A DNA stretch of 46,436 bases from Chara braunii. Taxonomy: Eukaryota > Streptophyta > Charophyceae > Charales > Characeae. Shown here in pieces: positions 19,959 through 32,138 of this stretch. A program made the position numbers and the translations under genes. How positions within the stretch are numbered: the first letter of the stretch is position 1; each line of letters begins with the position of its first letter. The notes beneath the pieces were generated by a model that saw only the letters and a program-made list of their open reading frames with translations, searched no databases and was not told the DNA's origin. The DNA lies in the NCBI GenBank assembly GCA_003427395.1, contig BFEA01000755.1:73241-119676 (forward strand), read 5' to 3'.

Positions 19959-20811
19959 CGAGAATATGGGATGCAATGTGTCGTGGTGCGTCTGATAATG
20001 TTAAGTCTGGCACTACTCCAAAATTTGGAAAAGACGTAGATGCCTTTATTCGGAGTGTGTCGTGCCTGAATGTCAATGTAGAAAGATTTTACAAAAATAG
20101 GTCAAATTATCTATGATTAGATTATTATAAAACAGATTAGCAGTGGTTAAAGGATTATTGATCAGCAAAAATAGAATTGTCATTAAAATACTCAGTAAAC
20201 CCAACTATCCCACATTACGCACTAATGGTGGATAATCATATCTTTTTGAACTGCTCAAAATCACTCCATAGATAAGTGATAAGATAGTGGCATTTATAAG
20301 AAAGATTTCTGGAAAGATGGCTAAAAAATCATTGTCAAACATGGCTATTTTCTCTTTTCTGGTCGGCGGCCGGTCAAATACCAAGGCCCTTTAGGGCCCA
20401 AATTTCCCATGTTGTACTACCCAGTATGCATCTGACCGTGGTACTATCCAGGTTCGTCCTCTGCCAGGGGCGAAAGCGTTTTCAAATTTGGGAGGAGGGT
20501 GGATGCAGAATTGAGTCGATTCTGTTGCGGTGACAAATCTGTTTTTGCTTGCTGCACTGGACGAAACAGACCGCTGTTTTTTTTTTTGTTTTTTTTTTCC
20601 CTTGTTTTTTGGTCGGCAATCGGTTTCTCTTTGCATTGGTGATAAGTTGGTCTTCTTTTGTCACTGGTTACTATGTCCGTTTTCTTGGCAGGAGCTTATG
20701 CTTATGCTTATGCTGACGTCTGACGCGTGTTCGATCAGGTGCAGGGAAGTGGAAAAATGAGGGGCGTTAGAAAAGTGTGTGAAACAGCTCCCAGCAGCTG
20801 CAGGTTGAAGG
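19959..20811. other. Region upstream of TMCO1, no gene seen
   Basis: Contains a T-rich run at about 20575-20600 and three GCTTAT repeats at about 20694-20712. No TATA box or other promoter element can be defended. Confidence 0.4.
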
Positions 20812-20908
20812 TGTGGGCTGATCTGGACTTGGGGGAAATTTCGCACATTGCAATTGTTGGTGTGGGCTGATCTGGACTTGGGGAATTCTTGCACATTGCA
20901 ATTGTTGG
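20812..20908. repeat. Two tandem copies just upstream of the TMCO1 start
   Basis: GGTGTGGGCTGATCTGGACT...CACATTGCAATTGTTGG occurs twice (period about 51-54), ending 35 bases before the TMCO1 ATG. Probably in the 5' leader or promoter; effect unknown. Confidence 0.75.
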
Positions 20909-20942
20909 CGTGCAGTCAATTTTTCATTTTGACAGAGAAAAG

Positions 20943-23900
20943 ATGAAGTACGCGGACGGGCTGATTATATTGGCAATCTCTTTTGCCTCGACGTGGTTCT
21001 GCGAGGGGGTATCATGGATCCTTATCTATCGGACTGCTGGCTACAAAAGCTTGCGGTCAAGCATCGACAAAACAAGCAAAAAATGTAAGCTGTCTGCCTG
21101 TGCAAACAAAACATATCAACATTACACGTACCTTCTCTTTTCTTTTTTGTCCTTGTTTGTTGCCTCGTCTTCCTTGTCCTGTCGTCCTCCTCTCCTCCAT
21201 CTCCTCCCTCTTCCCCCTCTCCTCCCTCTCCACCCTCTCCACCCTCTCCTCCCTCTCCTCTCTTTCTTCCCTCTCTTTCTTCCCTCTCTTTCTTCCCTCT
21301 CTGTCTTCCTTCTCTTTCTTCCTTGGTTTCCTCCCCTTTAATCCTTCTTTTCCTTCTTTTGTTCCTTTCCTTCCCTCTGGTTCTTTTCCCCCCTATGTTT
21401 TGCTTCTATTGTTTTAAATTTTTCACTTTTTCCTGCTTTTCTTACTTTTTCCGTCTTTTTTCCTTCTGTCCTCCTTGCTCCTTTCTCCCCCTTCGTTTCT
21501 TTCTCTTTTACTTGTTTCCTTGTTTGCTGATTTTTCCCCCCCTGCCTCCACTCACTCCCTTCCCTCCCTCCTTCCTTCTGTCCTCCTCATCTCCCCTTCC
21601 CTTCCTTCCTCTGCTTTCTTTCCTCCCTTCCCTTCTTTCTGTGGTCGTCCTCTTCGCCCTTTTTTCCTGGTTTTCCTTCCCTCCTCCCTCCCTTCCTCCC
21701 GTCGTCCTTCCAAGAGATCGTAAATATGGGAATTATTATATTATTATAGTAAAATATGTTACCGGCTCTGGTTCTGAACAGAAGAACTCAAAAAAAGTTT
21801 CTTCGCATTATCTAATCTTGCCAGATATTCCTGTTCGGAGTATGCAAGTAAGAAAAACGATGTTGCTTTACAAAGATGCTGAATTTCGACAAGGTTGGAC
21901 CTCTGAGATGAAATTATTGAATCCTATGCTTCCTTCCTTCCTTCCTTCACATCTTCTCTTCAATTCCATCCTCCCTCCCTTCTGTCCGTTCTTTCCTTCC
22001 TTCCTGCCTCCTCCTTGCTTCCCCCTTCCCCTCCATGCCTTCCCTTTCTTTCCTGTACTGTCTGGTTTTCCAGTGGACTGTGCGGCTTAAGTGTACGTAC
22101 CGGCTTGGTGGCGGGAAACCGAACCCTAAAGCAGCTAAGGTTGTCTATGAATGTCATCGACAGCGCTTGTTGTCATCTGATGACAGTCGATGAGAATTCC
22201 AAGGAGTAATATCCAGGTACTATTTGTTGGTCCGTTTTTTTACTGTGATTCCCCCTGCAATTGTTAGGGTGGCCTGGGTGCAGAGTATGTTGTTCTTGGC
22301 ATGTCCACAGATGACCAATAGGTGTGTGGTATTTGCGAGGTTTCGGCGATGGCTATAATGGGTTCTATACCGTGGGGTGGTGTTTTATCTTCTTTTTTTT
22401 TTTTCCCGCAGTGTGACACCGTAGCCCGACTTTTGGTTCATCCCCCATCGTCAGTTCTGCTTTCCAAAAATGGCCCACTTGGAGCTCTCATTGATCCTCG
22501 AGGTTCTCGCTTAAGCGCACCCAAAAAAAATATTACCTATTTAAAGTTTGAGAATAGGTCGAGGGTGTTTCACCCCCGGGATGGCGCTTTATCGTAACTT
22601 GTAACGACTGTTTTCCGTCCACGGGGTGGTGTTTTTGCTTACAGTGGAAATCATGAAGAGTTCATCAACTGCAGCAGCAGGGAAGAAGAGCCGATCGAGA
22701 AAGATGGACCGATTTGAAAGCAGTCTCAAGAACTCAAACAGAGATCTGAGCATGGCTAAACTGAAGTCTGGTGCGGTTGTTGCAGTGACGATGGTCATTC
22801 TTTACGGTTTTCTGAACACAATGTAAGGTTCTGTTGAATGCTTGGTATGAACTAAAAACCTGGGTCCGTAAGTGTGTGTGGCATTTTTTGCTTGGCTCAT
22901 CTCCTGACTCTCAAGAAATGCTTCAAGTTAAAAAAAAAACAGAGTGTTTTGTAAATACGTGTGCAGATGGAAAATTCCGATAATATTTGTTTGTACTAAC
23001 CCTCAAAATTGCAGACTGTGAATCCTATGCTTTTCTGAGATTTTGCCTTGGTTCTCTGTGTCCGTTCGGATTCTTGCTGTCCGAGTCTATTCCCGGTATG
23101 GTGGTTGCTGATATCTGTGTTCCGTATGGGCCTCGCTCCGCTACGCATGACGTGCACAAAAGACGAAAAATATGGCGGGGTATCTTCCAATGTTATAGCG
23201 GAAGATTCAGCCTCATTTTGCACGTTTGGTGAGTAGAGGAGCGAGGTCCTATGATTGTCTGTCTGTCTGAGTACATGGGTATGTGTATTCCTGGGAAGTG
23301 GAGGGTTAGTGAGCTGCAGTAAGGTAGCAGTAGGAAGGCCCTAGGCGGCCAAAATCTAGTAGTGCCGGGTAGGTAGACAGAAAAGGACTAAAAGGTAGTA
23401 CTTTTGGTAGGCCGAGGTATTTTCCTGAGGTCCAGCAGGCCTAGGAGAGTGGTCGAGAAGGTACCGGCTGGAATGAGGCCGTAAAAAGAGTATCAGGTGC
23501 AGGTCCTGTTCCTCTAGGTAGGACATCAGAACAATTCTTCGAGTGTTGTGAAGAACAACGAAATCATCAGATCCCAGCTGCATAAGATCCCGGAAGTTCA
23601 GCCAGGACTTTAGGGCCGAAAGCACCGAATTTGTTTTATTTTAGGAGTGATGTCCTGATTTACAGGCCGTTTCTAGGGTCCCCAGAGTTGTCTGTCTTAC
23701 CATTCCGCGGGCTGTCCATGGGGTTTCGCATTACAGCCCCCACCACAGCTCTCTAAGATGTCATTTCAGGGGGTTGGTTCTTTCCCCTTCGCCGACACAC
23801 GGAGCCTACCCCTGATGATTGTTCTAGGAAGAAGTCCGTGAGGACATTCTACGTGCAATCACGCTAAGCAAAGGAACAGTCTGTGTGAGCTCAGTAGTTG

Positions 23901-26878
23901 GAACAATGGTAAATCGTCCCTTTACTCATCGTCCAAGGTTGACTTTGTCATGAACCCCAACGCAGCAGAGGAATGATGGACGCTGTACAGCCCCAATTGA
24001 GATTCAACATTGAACAAACTTTCTGTGAACAGCAGACCCCAAACTCCTGTGTGATTTGGGCGTAGCGCTCGGCGAATTGGAATGTAACACACCCAATGTA
24101 GCACTCAAATAATACACCGGGCTTGCACCCAAATGGTACACACTCTGACGTATACCCGTCGTTCTCAAGCTCATAGTCCTGAGTGTCAACAGATCAACCG
24201 TAAATCACTGACTCAGTGTTCGTGGGAATGTGAGAAATCAAACCACCAGTACCTTTGAGTCTTGACCCTTCCCCTGCCGAGCCTGGAAACGCTGTGCACG
24301 CCAAAATAAAACAATCCGGCACGTCACTTCTTTTGGCTGGCACTGCCTGCCATTTTTGCTCCGGTAGACCGACGTCCCCGAAACTTGCGGCACACATACA
24401 GGGGGGGCCCCTGTTGGCTGGGAAATGTATCGATGGTTTGACAATTGAAAAAAAATCCGACAGATTGATTGATCAAGAAGGTGGTTGGCGTGATTGGCTG
24501 TTAGATTGATAGGTTGATTAATTGGCATTTGGTTGGTTAATTGGTATTTGATTTACTGTTTATCGAATAGACGGTCGACTTAGTGATAGCTGTGTGATGC
24601 AATCAGATTATTCAGAAGAATGGTTGATACATTAATTGGGTGATGTTTGTTCTTTTGGTTGTTTTTTGCTTGATTTGATGCATTCACTGTGGGCTCCTGT
24701 ATCTTTTTCCGGCTATTCTGTGGTCTTGTTTCACCACCAGCTACTTGACTCTCTTGTTGTCATTCTGCTGGCAGGTTTGAGGGAAAGACCGTGGCCAAGA
24801 TTCCTTTTGAGCCGTTCAATTTCGTCCAGAGGATGTCTCACAGAGGTCTTCCAGGCAATGATCCGACAGACTGTTCCATGGTTAGTGAACAACTTCTCCC
24901 AGTCGCCTGAGATCGTGTGCGAGTGTTCGGGTCTGTTGCTATCAACCTCATGGCTGTATGGCATCTATGCTGTTTGTGCTTATTTTCCCTTTTTCTTTTA
25001 ATTCGATTCCCCCCTGTGAGATATGCTGTTTGTGCAAAGGTTTGTTTTGATATAGATAGGAACATTAATTATAATTACATTACAGGAGAAAAGGGATTCG
25101 AAGTTTCGAACCCTTAACCTTGTGGTTTTGGAGACCATTGTTCTACCATTGGAACCATAGTTTTTCTGTTTTTTTCTTTGATGTGCGAGAAGCGTAGAAG
25201 GTTGATAAAAAGAGGCTTCGAGTGAAATGTAACATGCATTTTGAGTTGAATGAAATGCAGTCAGACACCAAAGTAAGACAAAAGGGAGAAGGAGAAGATG
25301 CAAGCTAGAGGTTAGGAGAACTCTCAAAGGTGAGGGAAGGCAGCAGAGCTGGGAAGGGTGGGCAGATTCAGACGAAAGAGATGCAGAAAGAGAAACGACT
25401 AAAAGGTCAGGACAGCATATGATACACCGTTGACCAAGGGTGTACTTACACTAACATTATCTGAAATGCATCTGACTGCATTTATGCCTGGACCTGGATG
25501 CATCTTGCGGTGATCAAGTCCAGAAATATGCAAAGAAGTCTCTGTGTGTATGCCCTAACTTCTTAGCAGGCAGGGAGTATTGTGCTTTGCATGGTAATTA
25601 CAATCAGATCGACAACCGACGGGCCTAGCTCAGTTGGTACACCCAATGAACTGTTGAAATGCAGACCCAAGCTTGAATCCAGATGCAGTGATTGCAATCA
25701 AATGAACAGAAGGAGATAATTCTGAATTACCTGGGCCCATCCAGTTCAATGACGGTGTCTCATGGCTGTTGACCTTTAAAAAAAAAAAAAAAAGATCAGA
25801 TCGACAATGTATGTCACAAGTTAATGCACAGAGGAGATGGAGTGGTCGATGAGAAAGTCGAAGCCTAGTGTCACAGAGCCCTGAGCAGTGGTTATTGTGA
25901 ACTGACCAACTGATAGAGGCACTCAGGCACCAGCTAGGGCGATCACTCAAAAGCCCGTCCCTCGATGTCAAGCATCTTCCCTCTTGCTCGCGTGTTTGTC
26001 TGTGGGTAGACTGGTGCTCACCGTTCACAGCACGCCTATCCTCTATTTCGTTACGATTTTCAAGAAGAGATTCTGCTTTCGTCTACCTTGTGATCCATTG
26101 AAAGTGTAATAAGGTTGCGCTTGTGTGGTTGGACAGTAAGTGCTGACATACCCATATATTATACATGCACATGCACTTGTGTAAACGCCTGTTCTCTTAG
26201 CGATGCTCATCCATTTCGAAAGAAGAGATCGGGGAGTGGACGGAAGGAGAGGAGTTGATAAAGGGGTAGGGGAAAGGTGGGGTGAGAAAACAAAGAAAAG
26301 GTGGGGTGGAGGGAAAAGGAGAAGGAAGAGAGGGGAGGGAGGACCAGATTAGATGCTCAGTATTCTCCAGCACAATGGAACTTGCATCAAGGGCAGTGGT
26401 CACTGAATGGTGGGGTTGCAGAGAATGCGCGGGTCTTAAACCACCACTACCTCCGAGCCTCTGTTTGCTGACGCGGATTCCCCCTCTGCACCAAGCTTTG
26501 CTGGGCACTCATTTGAGATTGAATGCTGCACTTCTCCACTCATGAGATGGAATGCTGCACTTCTCCACTCATGAATGTTGTAGCTGACTCCCCCCACCCC
26601 CTTCCTCCCCCCTTGCTTGAGATTGGCGTGGAGGCGGATTCCTCCTCCTTGCTGGAGACTGAATGCAGCGCTTGGCCACTTGTGAATGTTGCTATCTGCG
26701 GGGCACTTATGCATTGCTGCTGTTTTCCATTTTGTGAACTGTTGTTTCACAGGCTTTCCTGTATTTCCTTTGTTCATTGGCGATCAGGTCAAATCTACAG
26801 AAGCTCCTAGGGTTTGCACCGCCAAGATCAGCTGCAGGAGCCAGCATGTGGGCTGTCCCGGAGGGAAAGTCAAAGTAA
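20943..26878 (+). CDS. TMCO1: TMCO1-family ER calcium channel / translocon protein, four exons
   Basis: Coding exons 20943-21084, 22645-22822, 24775-24880 and 26753-26878, joined by GT-AG introns (phases 1, 2, 0), give 183 residues ending at TAA; animal TMCO1 is 188. TMCO1 is an ER membrane protein of the EMC3/YidC/Oxa1 superfamily, described as a calcium-load-activated channel and as part of the multipass translocon. Seen here: TM1 about residues 7-31 (SWILIYRT), a Lys/Arg-rich coiled-coil region about 35-85 with the family signature NSNRDLSMAKLKSG, TM2 about 90-107, FEGKTVAKIPFEPF at 108-121, MSHRGLPGNDPTDCS at 127-141, and a hydrophobic C-terminal segment AFLYFLCSLAIRSNLQKLLG. The LGFAPPRSAAGA ending resembles green-lineage homologues. 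The start is the ATG giving the family-like short N-terminus; an in-frame ATG lies 18 codons upstream. The frame is intact. Confidence 0.95.
21085..22644 (+). other. TMCO1 intron 1
   Basis: Donor GTAAGC, acceptor TTGCTTACAG. About 21170-21720 is an almost pure C/T tract with CTCCCTCTCC repeats, and a second C/T block lies at about 21930-22055. These keep several long false frames open. No gene inside. Confidence 0.9.
22823..24774 (+). other. TMCO1 intron 2
   Basis: Donor GTAAGG, acceptor CTGCTGGCAG. Holds the family E MITE at 23131-23246 and GATTGATT-type repeats at about 24463-24545. Otherwise no recognised content. Confidence 0.9.
23131..23246. mobile_element. 116-bp MITE, family E, copy 2
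   Basis: Same length and core as 18729-18844, with inverted ends CCTCGCTCCGCTACGC and GAGTAGAGGAGCGAGG. It lies in TMCO1 intron 2 in the same orientation as copy 1. Confidence 0.8.
25083..25164 (-). pseudogene. tRNA-Trp (CCA)-like pseudogene, organelle type
   Basis: On the minus strand: D-arm GTTCC-AATGGTA-GAAC, anticodon stem/loop TGGT-CTCCAAA-ACCA with anticodon CCA, and a T-arm whose TTCGAA core is duplicated by about 8 nt. The 3' acceptor strand is TTCTCCT, but the 5' strand (AAAACTA) no longer pairs well. Looks like a decayed mitochondrial-type tRNA-Trp transferred to the nucleus; origin is inference. Confidence 0.65.
25616..25794 (+). mobile_element. tRNA-derived SINE with 13-bp target duplication
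   Basis: The head matches a tRNA: A-box-like TAGCTCAGTTGG at 25626-25637 and a weaker B-box-like AGCTTGAATCC about 40 nt later. About 95 nt of unrelated body and a run of about 16 A follow. The flanks ATCAGATCGACAA (25603-25615 and 25795-25807) are identical. Pol III head, body, A tail and long duplication together define a SINE mobilised by a LINE. It lies in intron 3 of TMCO1, same strand. Confidence 0.9.
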
Positions 26879-29157
26879 CTAACTAGTTTTGGATTGAGTG
26901 GGAATTGAATGAGACGAGGGGAGGGAGCAGCATCTGCAATTTAGCAGGATTTGAGGTGAGCTCCCGGGCTTGTGTGTTGTTTGTAGGTAGGAAGGTTGCA
27001 GGCAATCATCAAAGATACAAGGGGGGGAGGGGGGAGGGGGCGAGGAAGGGGGAGAAAGGGTTGGGGGGGAGCAGTGGTCGAGGGCTGCGCTGGGAATGCA
27101 TATGTGCTAATTGGTGCATGTGACAGAGGACCACAGTATTTGGATACAGTATCTCTTGATTGCAATTGCGGATTTGTCCCCTGGAAGTCCAGCAGATCTG
27201 GTGTTGTCGTTGAACCACGCCATCTTATATCTGTAAGACTTTTTTTTTCTCTTTTTTTTTTTGATGGTACGGAGTTGTTGGCTTTTTTTCTTTTTCTTTT
27301 CTTCTTCAAATGGCAGGATTAGTGGGGGCACAATTAGGGCAACCTCCCCTTTCTCTGGGTGATGCCTTGTGCCCATGTTCTCAAGGGTCGAAGCTTTTGG
27401 GAATCGGAAATTGGATGGCGGAAGTGACTGTGTACTCAGAATACCTGTTTGTTTGCCGTTGTTTCACAGATTGTGGGACAAATGGCTGACTTTGACCATT
27501 GTTGATTGATATATGACAGCAGCTTGTGACCGGAACTGCTGAAAAAGGTAGGGGCATTGTTTATAACGGAAAGTCCGTTATAATCGTGAGCGTCTGTTTC
27601 GGCAGCATTTTACACAGCAAGTTCCATTTCTGGAAGATTGGCGATGTATACGTGGTGATGGTGTGGATGATGGTCGTCATCGGGCATGCCAAGAGAGATT
27701 TCAGCAGCAGTGTTGAATTCGCTCGGATTATGGGAGGGATCGGGAGGAGATTATTGTCGGTCCAGACTGTACTGGATGTGCACCAAGATGGAAAAGACCA
27801 TTTTGTTGTTTGAATTTCTAGAAAGCATTGAGAATTTCTAGGAATTTTTGATGACGTTCTTTCCGATTGAATCGTTAGTGTTACGGCATTCTCTTTTCGT
27901 TCGTTATCGTTCTTACTTCACTCGGCTGCAAATGATGGTTGGTAAATCTTGCTTTGTCTTTTGACTCTTTTCATTTCATTCACTCCGAATGGGCCTCTCT
28001 GGTGATGCAAGTTCTGCCGCAGACTGGTCCATTCTGTTGTCTGCTCTACGTATCAGTGCATGCAATGATATGACAAAGAAAGAAATATTGACGATTCTGG
28101 AAGACATCTGTGTGGCTGCGCGCTGATTTATTGTTCTTTCACTGAAAATTCCATAAGGTGAATGGCAGGGAGCAGGAAGCCTCTCTCGTCATGCCCGTCT
28201 GCTGGAGGGAGTTTGTACTAACTGGTCCACTCTGCCGTCTGGTCTATAGGTTGCCACATGGCATGACTTGAAAGAGAGACACAAGTCGAGGATTCTGGAA
28301 AACGTGTATGTGGCATGCAGAGTTATTTTCATGGTTCTGCTGGGCCCGGGCACTGGACTGATATAGACGGTGATCTGGATCTAGACCTTTTACGTGGTGC
28401 ATATGGACTGGCCAGATATGCGAACATCATACAGACATCTGGGCATCCAGATCAGCACACATGCCGGAATCATCCCGCCACGGAATATATATCTAGACAC
28501 CGGCATACAATCCAGGGAGCAGGGAGTGCGTGCAATAGGGAGAAATGTTAAGGTGCGAGGGAGGGGTCTCGTGAGCTGAGGTAAGGCCACAAAAGACAAA
28601 CAAAAAGCAGAAAAAAAAAAAAAAAAAAAAAAACTGTGTTGCATCTGGACGAAAAGGGTTTCATCCTGCCAACCGGCCAGATCTCCCAAACCCCAGACAA
28701 GGCCACTTGATCATCTCACTGTCACGGTGTCACCTTGTCAGAAAAAGCTGTCCACTTGCAAATGAACTGCTCAGGCGGAGAACAAATCAATGAACTACTT
28801 CACATCGAGCGATATACAACACATCTAAACCATGTAAGGATGCAGGAGACCCACACTCAGGATAGCCTGGTGGAAGGCAACCAAGTTAGTGGAGGATGGG
28901 TGGGTGGAGGCAGGGTGGGCATAATCGACCTGCAGAGGCAGGATGTGCTGATGCTGGCAGTACGGCCTGTTAAGCTCCTAATAAGAGTCCCAACAGAAAA
29001 TAAAGATGTTTCAGCTAGACTCCCAACAGAATATAAGGATCTGTGATGGACAAGGGGTCATGGTGGTCTGCTTTTTGAGAAAGAGGAAGAGATTGAATCT
29101 CAGGCAAGAAGAGGATATAGAGGTCTGGTAAGTTACAAGACCAATCTGAAGAAAGAA
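26879..29157. other. Region downstream of TMCO1, no gene seen
   Basis: Includes the probable TMCO1 3' UTR (end not identifiable), G-rich runs at about 27022-27070, T-rich runs at about 27240-27305 and a pure A23 tract at 28611-28633 that could be an old retro-insertion tail. No open frame here looks coding. Confidence 0.45.
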
Positions 29158-29220
29158 ATCGAATCTCGAACCTGGCGAGAGGTAGACAGATCGAATCTTG
29201 AACCTGGCGAGAGGTACACT
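29158..29220. repeat. Tandem duplication of about 32 bp
   Basis: ATCGAATCTCGAACCTGGCG...AGAGGTA is followed at once by a near copy (ATCGAATCTTGAACC...). Confidence 0.7.
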
Positions 29221-30876
29221 TCAAGCATGTGCAGAGGTGTGTTCCCTGAAAGACTAGAGGAGCCTTGTACTGCATGGGTCCTGGGGACCATCTCACGGAA
29301 GTGTGTACATGCCATGCATCGTACTCCCACACACAATGAACAGTAGTCTGACAATAGACAAAGATAGAGAAGATGAGGACCGAGTTTCACAGTTTATATT
29401 ATCAGAAATAAGAATACAAAGTGTTTCAAAGTTCCCCTGAGTCCAGCGCTCATCAGCGCAACACCAATATCTTGCCAACTCATCAATATGCCTTCCAGTG
29501 AATCAGTGCTACCCTTGCAGATAGTCTCCAAATCATCAACGTGGTCAATACTCATCAGCGCCACCTCTGCAGGTCACAACCAACTCAGGTAAGTACCTTC
29601 CATAGCCAAACCTTGAATGAACACTCTCAGCCTCAATCCCTTCCTCCTATGATGCATACACACACTTCAATACTCATGAGGATCTACTCTGGACACTACT
29701 CATAGCTACATACTAACCCTCTACTACTAATGCTAACTCGCTGGGCAGCTATGGCTGCATCACTTCCAGCGTACAGGCATCTTCCTCCCTCCAGCGCGTC
29801 TTCTCCTCCAGCGCTGCTCCTCCTGACTCAGCGCACAAGTGCACCAGCACTTCCACGTATTGCAGCCAGTGGAGATCTGGCGAAGAATGAGGCAGGCAGC
29901 TCTTTTTATAGTGCTGGCCACTCCTCGCTGGGTCTGCATTGGCTCAATTCAGCCTCTCCCTTTGTCCCAGACCCTGCATTGCATGTGTNCCNGTACAGTC
30001 CCAATGAGATTCAACTGCTGCTGAGGCACTTCGGCCTGGATTTGTACTTGAAAGTCTGGATCTGGACTGACCCCTTGACTTAGACCAGAACTGGGACTGT
30101 GCCTACTGACTTCACTTTCGGACAGGCACAACTCTAAACGAACAGACACATTTACTACTTGAACAGGCACTTTCCATTGCACGAACAGGTACACTGCCTA
30201 CACGTACAGACACACCCTTACTCGAACAGACATGACATACACATCTCCTGGTGAACAGGTAAGTCTTTTGATAATGCCCTTTGCCTTAGATTTAGATGTG
30301 CCTGTTGATAGAGAACTTGACTTTTGACCTGTTTTCACGTTTCTGAGCCCTGGCAAGATACCTTTTCACAATGCTTTACTTTTACAAGGCCCGTGCTGCT
30401 CTATTTTTACAAGGCCTGAGGCCTATATCGGGTAAAGGCCCTTTTAGTACCAAAGAAGAGATCTTTTAAGCCAGCATATTTTTGAAAATGCCATCGTTGA
30501 CAAGGAAGGTATGTATGTCATTTTGTGCTTCCTTGGAAAAAAGGAGATTTAGTTTGAACCTGAATCCGTAAAGGGTTAGCGAGGATCAAGGATTGCTGGG
30601 TCATATAGAGGAGAAGAGGTGGGCCACAGTGGAGGGACCTGGATCCCACTGAAATTAGCTATGGTACAATTGGCGGTCCCCTCCTCTGGATCATGGCAAT
30701 AAACTTGGAGTCCTTCAAACAAGTGGGTGGGTGTATGGGTCAACAGAGTAGGTACTCAGACCCCTTTGCACTGAGGATGACTGAATTTGAGACTTAGACG
30801 CCTATGCGTTGAGTAGAGACCCCTATCTGTTGAGTAGCGACTCAGACCCCTGTGCATTGAGCAGGGACTCTGGCCC
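29221..30876. other. Intergenic, no gene seen
   Basis: Contains recurring short motifs (CTCATCAGCGC; GAACAGRCAC at 30118-30260; TGAGTAGAGACCCCTRT at 30800-30870) and two ambiguous bases at 29989 and 29992. No supported gene. Confidence 0.4.
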
Positions 30877-30987
30877 CTACCGTCTTCACCCGAATAGAAC
30901 GCGCGGTCCTCATAGCTGTATTTGGTGCAACTTTCAGTCTAGATACGGTGATAATGACTGGGCGTTCTATTGGCGTGAAGACGGTAG
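30877..30987. mobile_element. 111-bp inverted-repeat MITE
   Basis: Left end CTACCGTCTTCACCCGAATA and right end TATTGGCGTGAAGACGGTAG, with GAACGC/GCGTTC continuing the pair: 26-bp terminal inverted repeats with two differences. The 59-bp centre is non-coding. Target duplication uncertain (short C-rich flanks). Confidence 0.8.
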
Positions 30988-31947
30988 CCATGGACTCGGA
31001 ACTCGGACCTCTGTGCATTGATAAGAGACGCAGATGCCATTCATCGGAGATGTCAGAATCAGATGGATCAGCTGGGACAACTCATAATTTGAGATCACAG
31101 GGAAGGATAAGCTTGTCCTGCAACCTAGGGGCTCCTCCTCTTTAACGCACTCCGCCCTGATCATGAAGGTACACAAGCTGACTTCTGATGCGACACCTTC
31201 ATGATGAGGGTGCATTGTGTTCGGGGAAGGGCCATAGCACACAGCTCTCGAGTCAGGACACAGGCTTATCGGCCGGCTTTGGGTTAAACCAAGTCCTCTC
31301 AACAAGAATTAGATCCCTGTAAGGGACTAGAGATTTGATAGAAAGTGAGAAACCCATGTAAGTGAGGCTGGAGATACGACAGGGGAAGCAGGCCAACGAC
31401 AGTGTATGAATATCAAACGAGAAGGGGTCACAGAAGAAGAACTCAGGTTCGTCAGGTAGGGGAGGGATGTGCTGTGCCATAGTCTCCCCTCTTACGGCGC
31501 ATTTCTCCGGTAAGTTAGGTGCCTGACTTCTGGTTTGTAATGAATCCAACTCCAAGAAGCAGACATCATCGTGCACGAAACTCGCAATCCTCAATGAATG
31601 AAAATCATGAGAGGTAGCAAAGTAGACCACCCACCAAGACGGAGGAGGAAGATGAGGAGGATAAGCTCAACATAGTAATCAATTGACACAATGTCTCTTC
31701 TGGCCTTCCTCCTTTCTTCCTCCAGCCACCCCTCCCTCCTGTTGCCACCTCAGCTCTCGTCAGCCTTGCTCTCTGCCAATGGTCAGACCAGTATCTTTGT
31801 CCCAACACCTCACCAGAATGCAAATCACTCTCCAACGCAATGTCACTCTGGACCAATGGAGAACAACAGCAGTCAATTCGATGCTGGCCTTTGGAAGGAG
31901 TGCTATTTTTTTTCTCACGGCAACATCACCAGGTAACTCCAAGTAGA

Positions 31948-31950
<3 letters not shown>
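30988..31950. other. Intergenic, no gene seen
   Basis: No recognised family, RNA or repeat; open frames overlap and are not conserved-looking. Confidence 0.4.

Positions 31951-32020
<70 letters not shown>
31951..32020 (+). repeat. (CT)35 microsatellite
   Basis: Uninterrupted CT dinucleotides ending exactly where hammerhead unit H5 begins (AGGGTTCAGCC). Confidence 0.95.
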
Positions 32021-32021
<1 letters not shown>

Positions 32022-32138
32022 GGGTTCAGCCTCGTGATGAGTCGGTGAAACTCCGACGAAACAGTTTGTCACAGCCCCTCCTTTTTTGTCCTCTTCTCCC
32101 TCTGCCTATGGTTTACCGGGCAGCTCTCTTTGATGATA
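32021..32138 (+). mobile_element. Hammerhead-ribozyme unit H5, starting at the cleavage site
   Basis: Starts AGGGTTCAGCCTC, one base inside the predicted 5' end of the self-cleaved RNA. Core C3 is changed to G (CGTGATGA), which should abolish activity. Stem II GTCGG/CCGAC and GAAAC are intact. The tail ends TTTGATGATAT and runs into about 210 bp of spacer before unit H6. Confidence 0.78.

Larger units (their letters stand above)
24881..26752 (+). other. TMCO1 intron 3
   Basis: Donor GTTAGT, acceptor TTGTTTCACAG. Contains the tRNA-Trp-like pseudogene (25083-25164), the SINE (25616-25794) and a purine-rich block (26215-26340). A 32-33 bp tandem duplication (ATGCTGCACTTCTCCACTCATGA) sits at about 26522-26575. 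Confidence 0.9.

Noticed and set aside
27526-27813. 95-codon frame downstream of TMCO1 as an extra exon or gene
   Set aside because: TMCO1 already ends with a family-like C-terminus at 26878; this frame resembles nothing known.
29730-30083. 117-codon Ser/Pro/Leu-rich frame
   Set aside because: Contains ambiguous codons, lacks any family signature and shows no exon-like boundaries I can defend.
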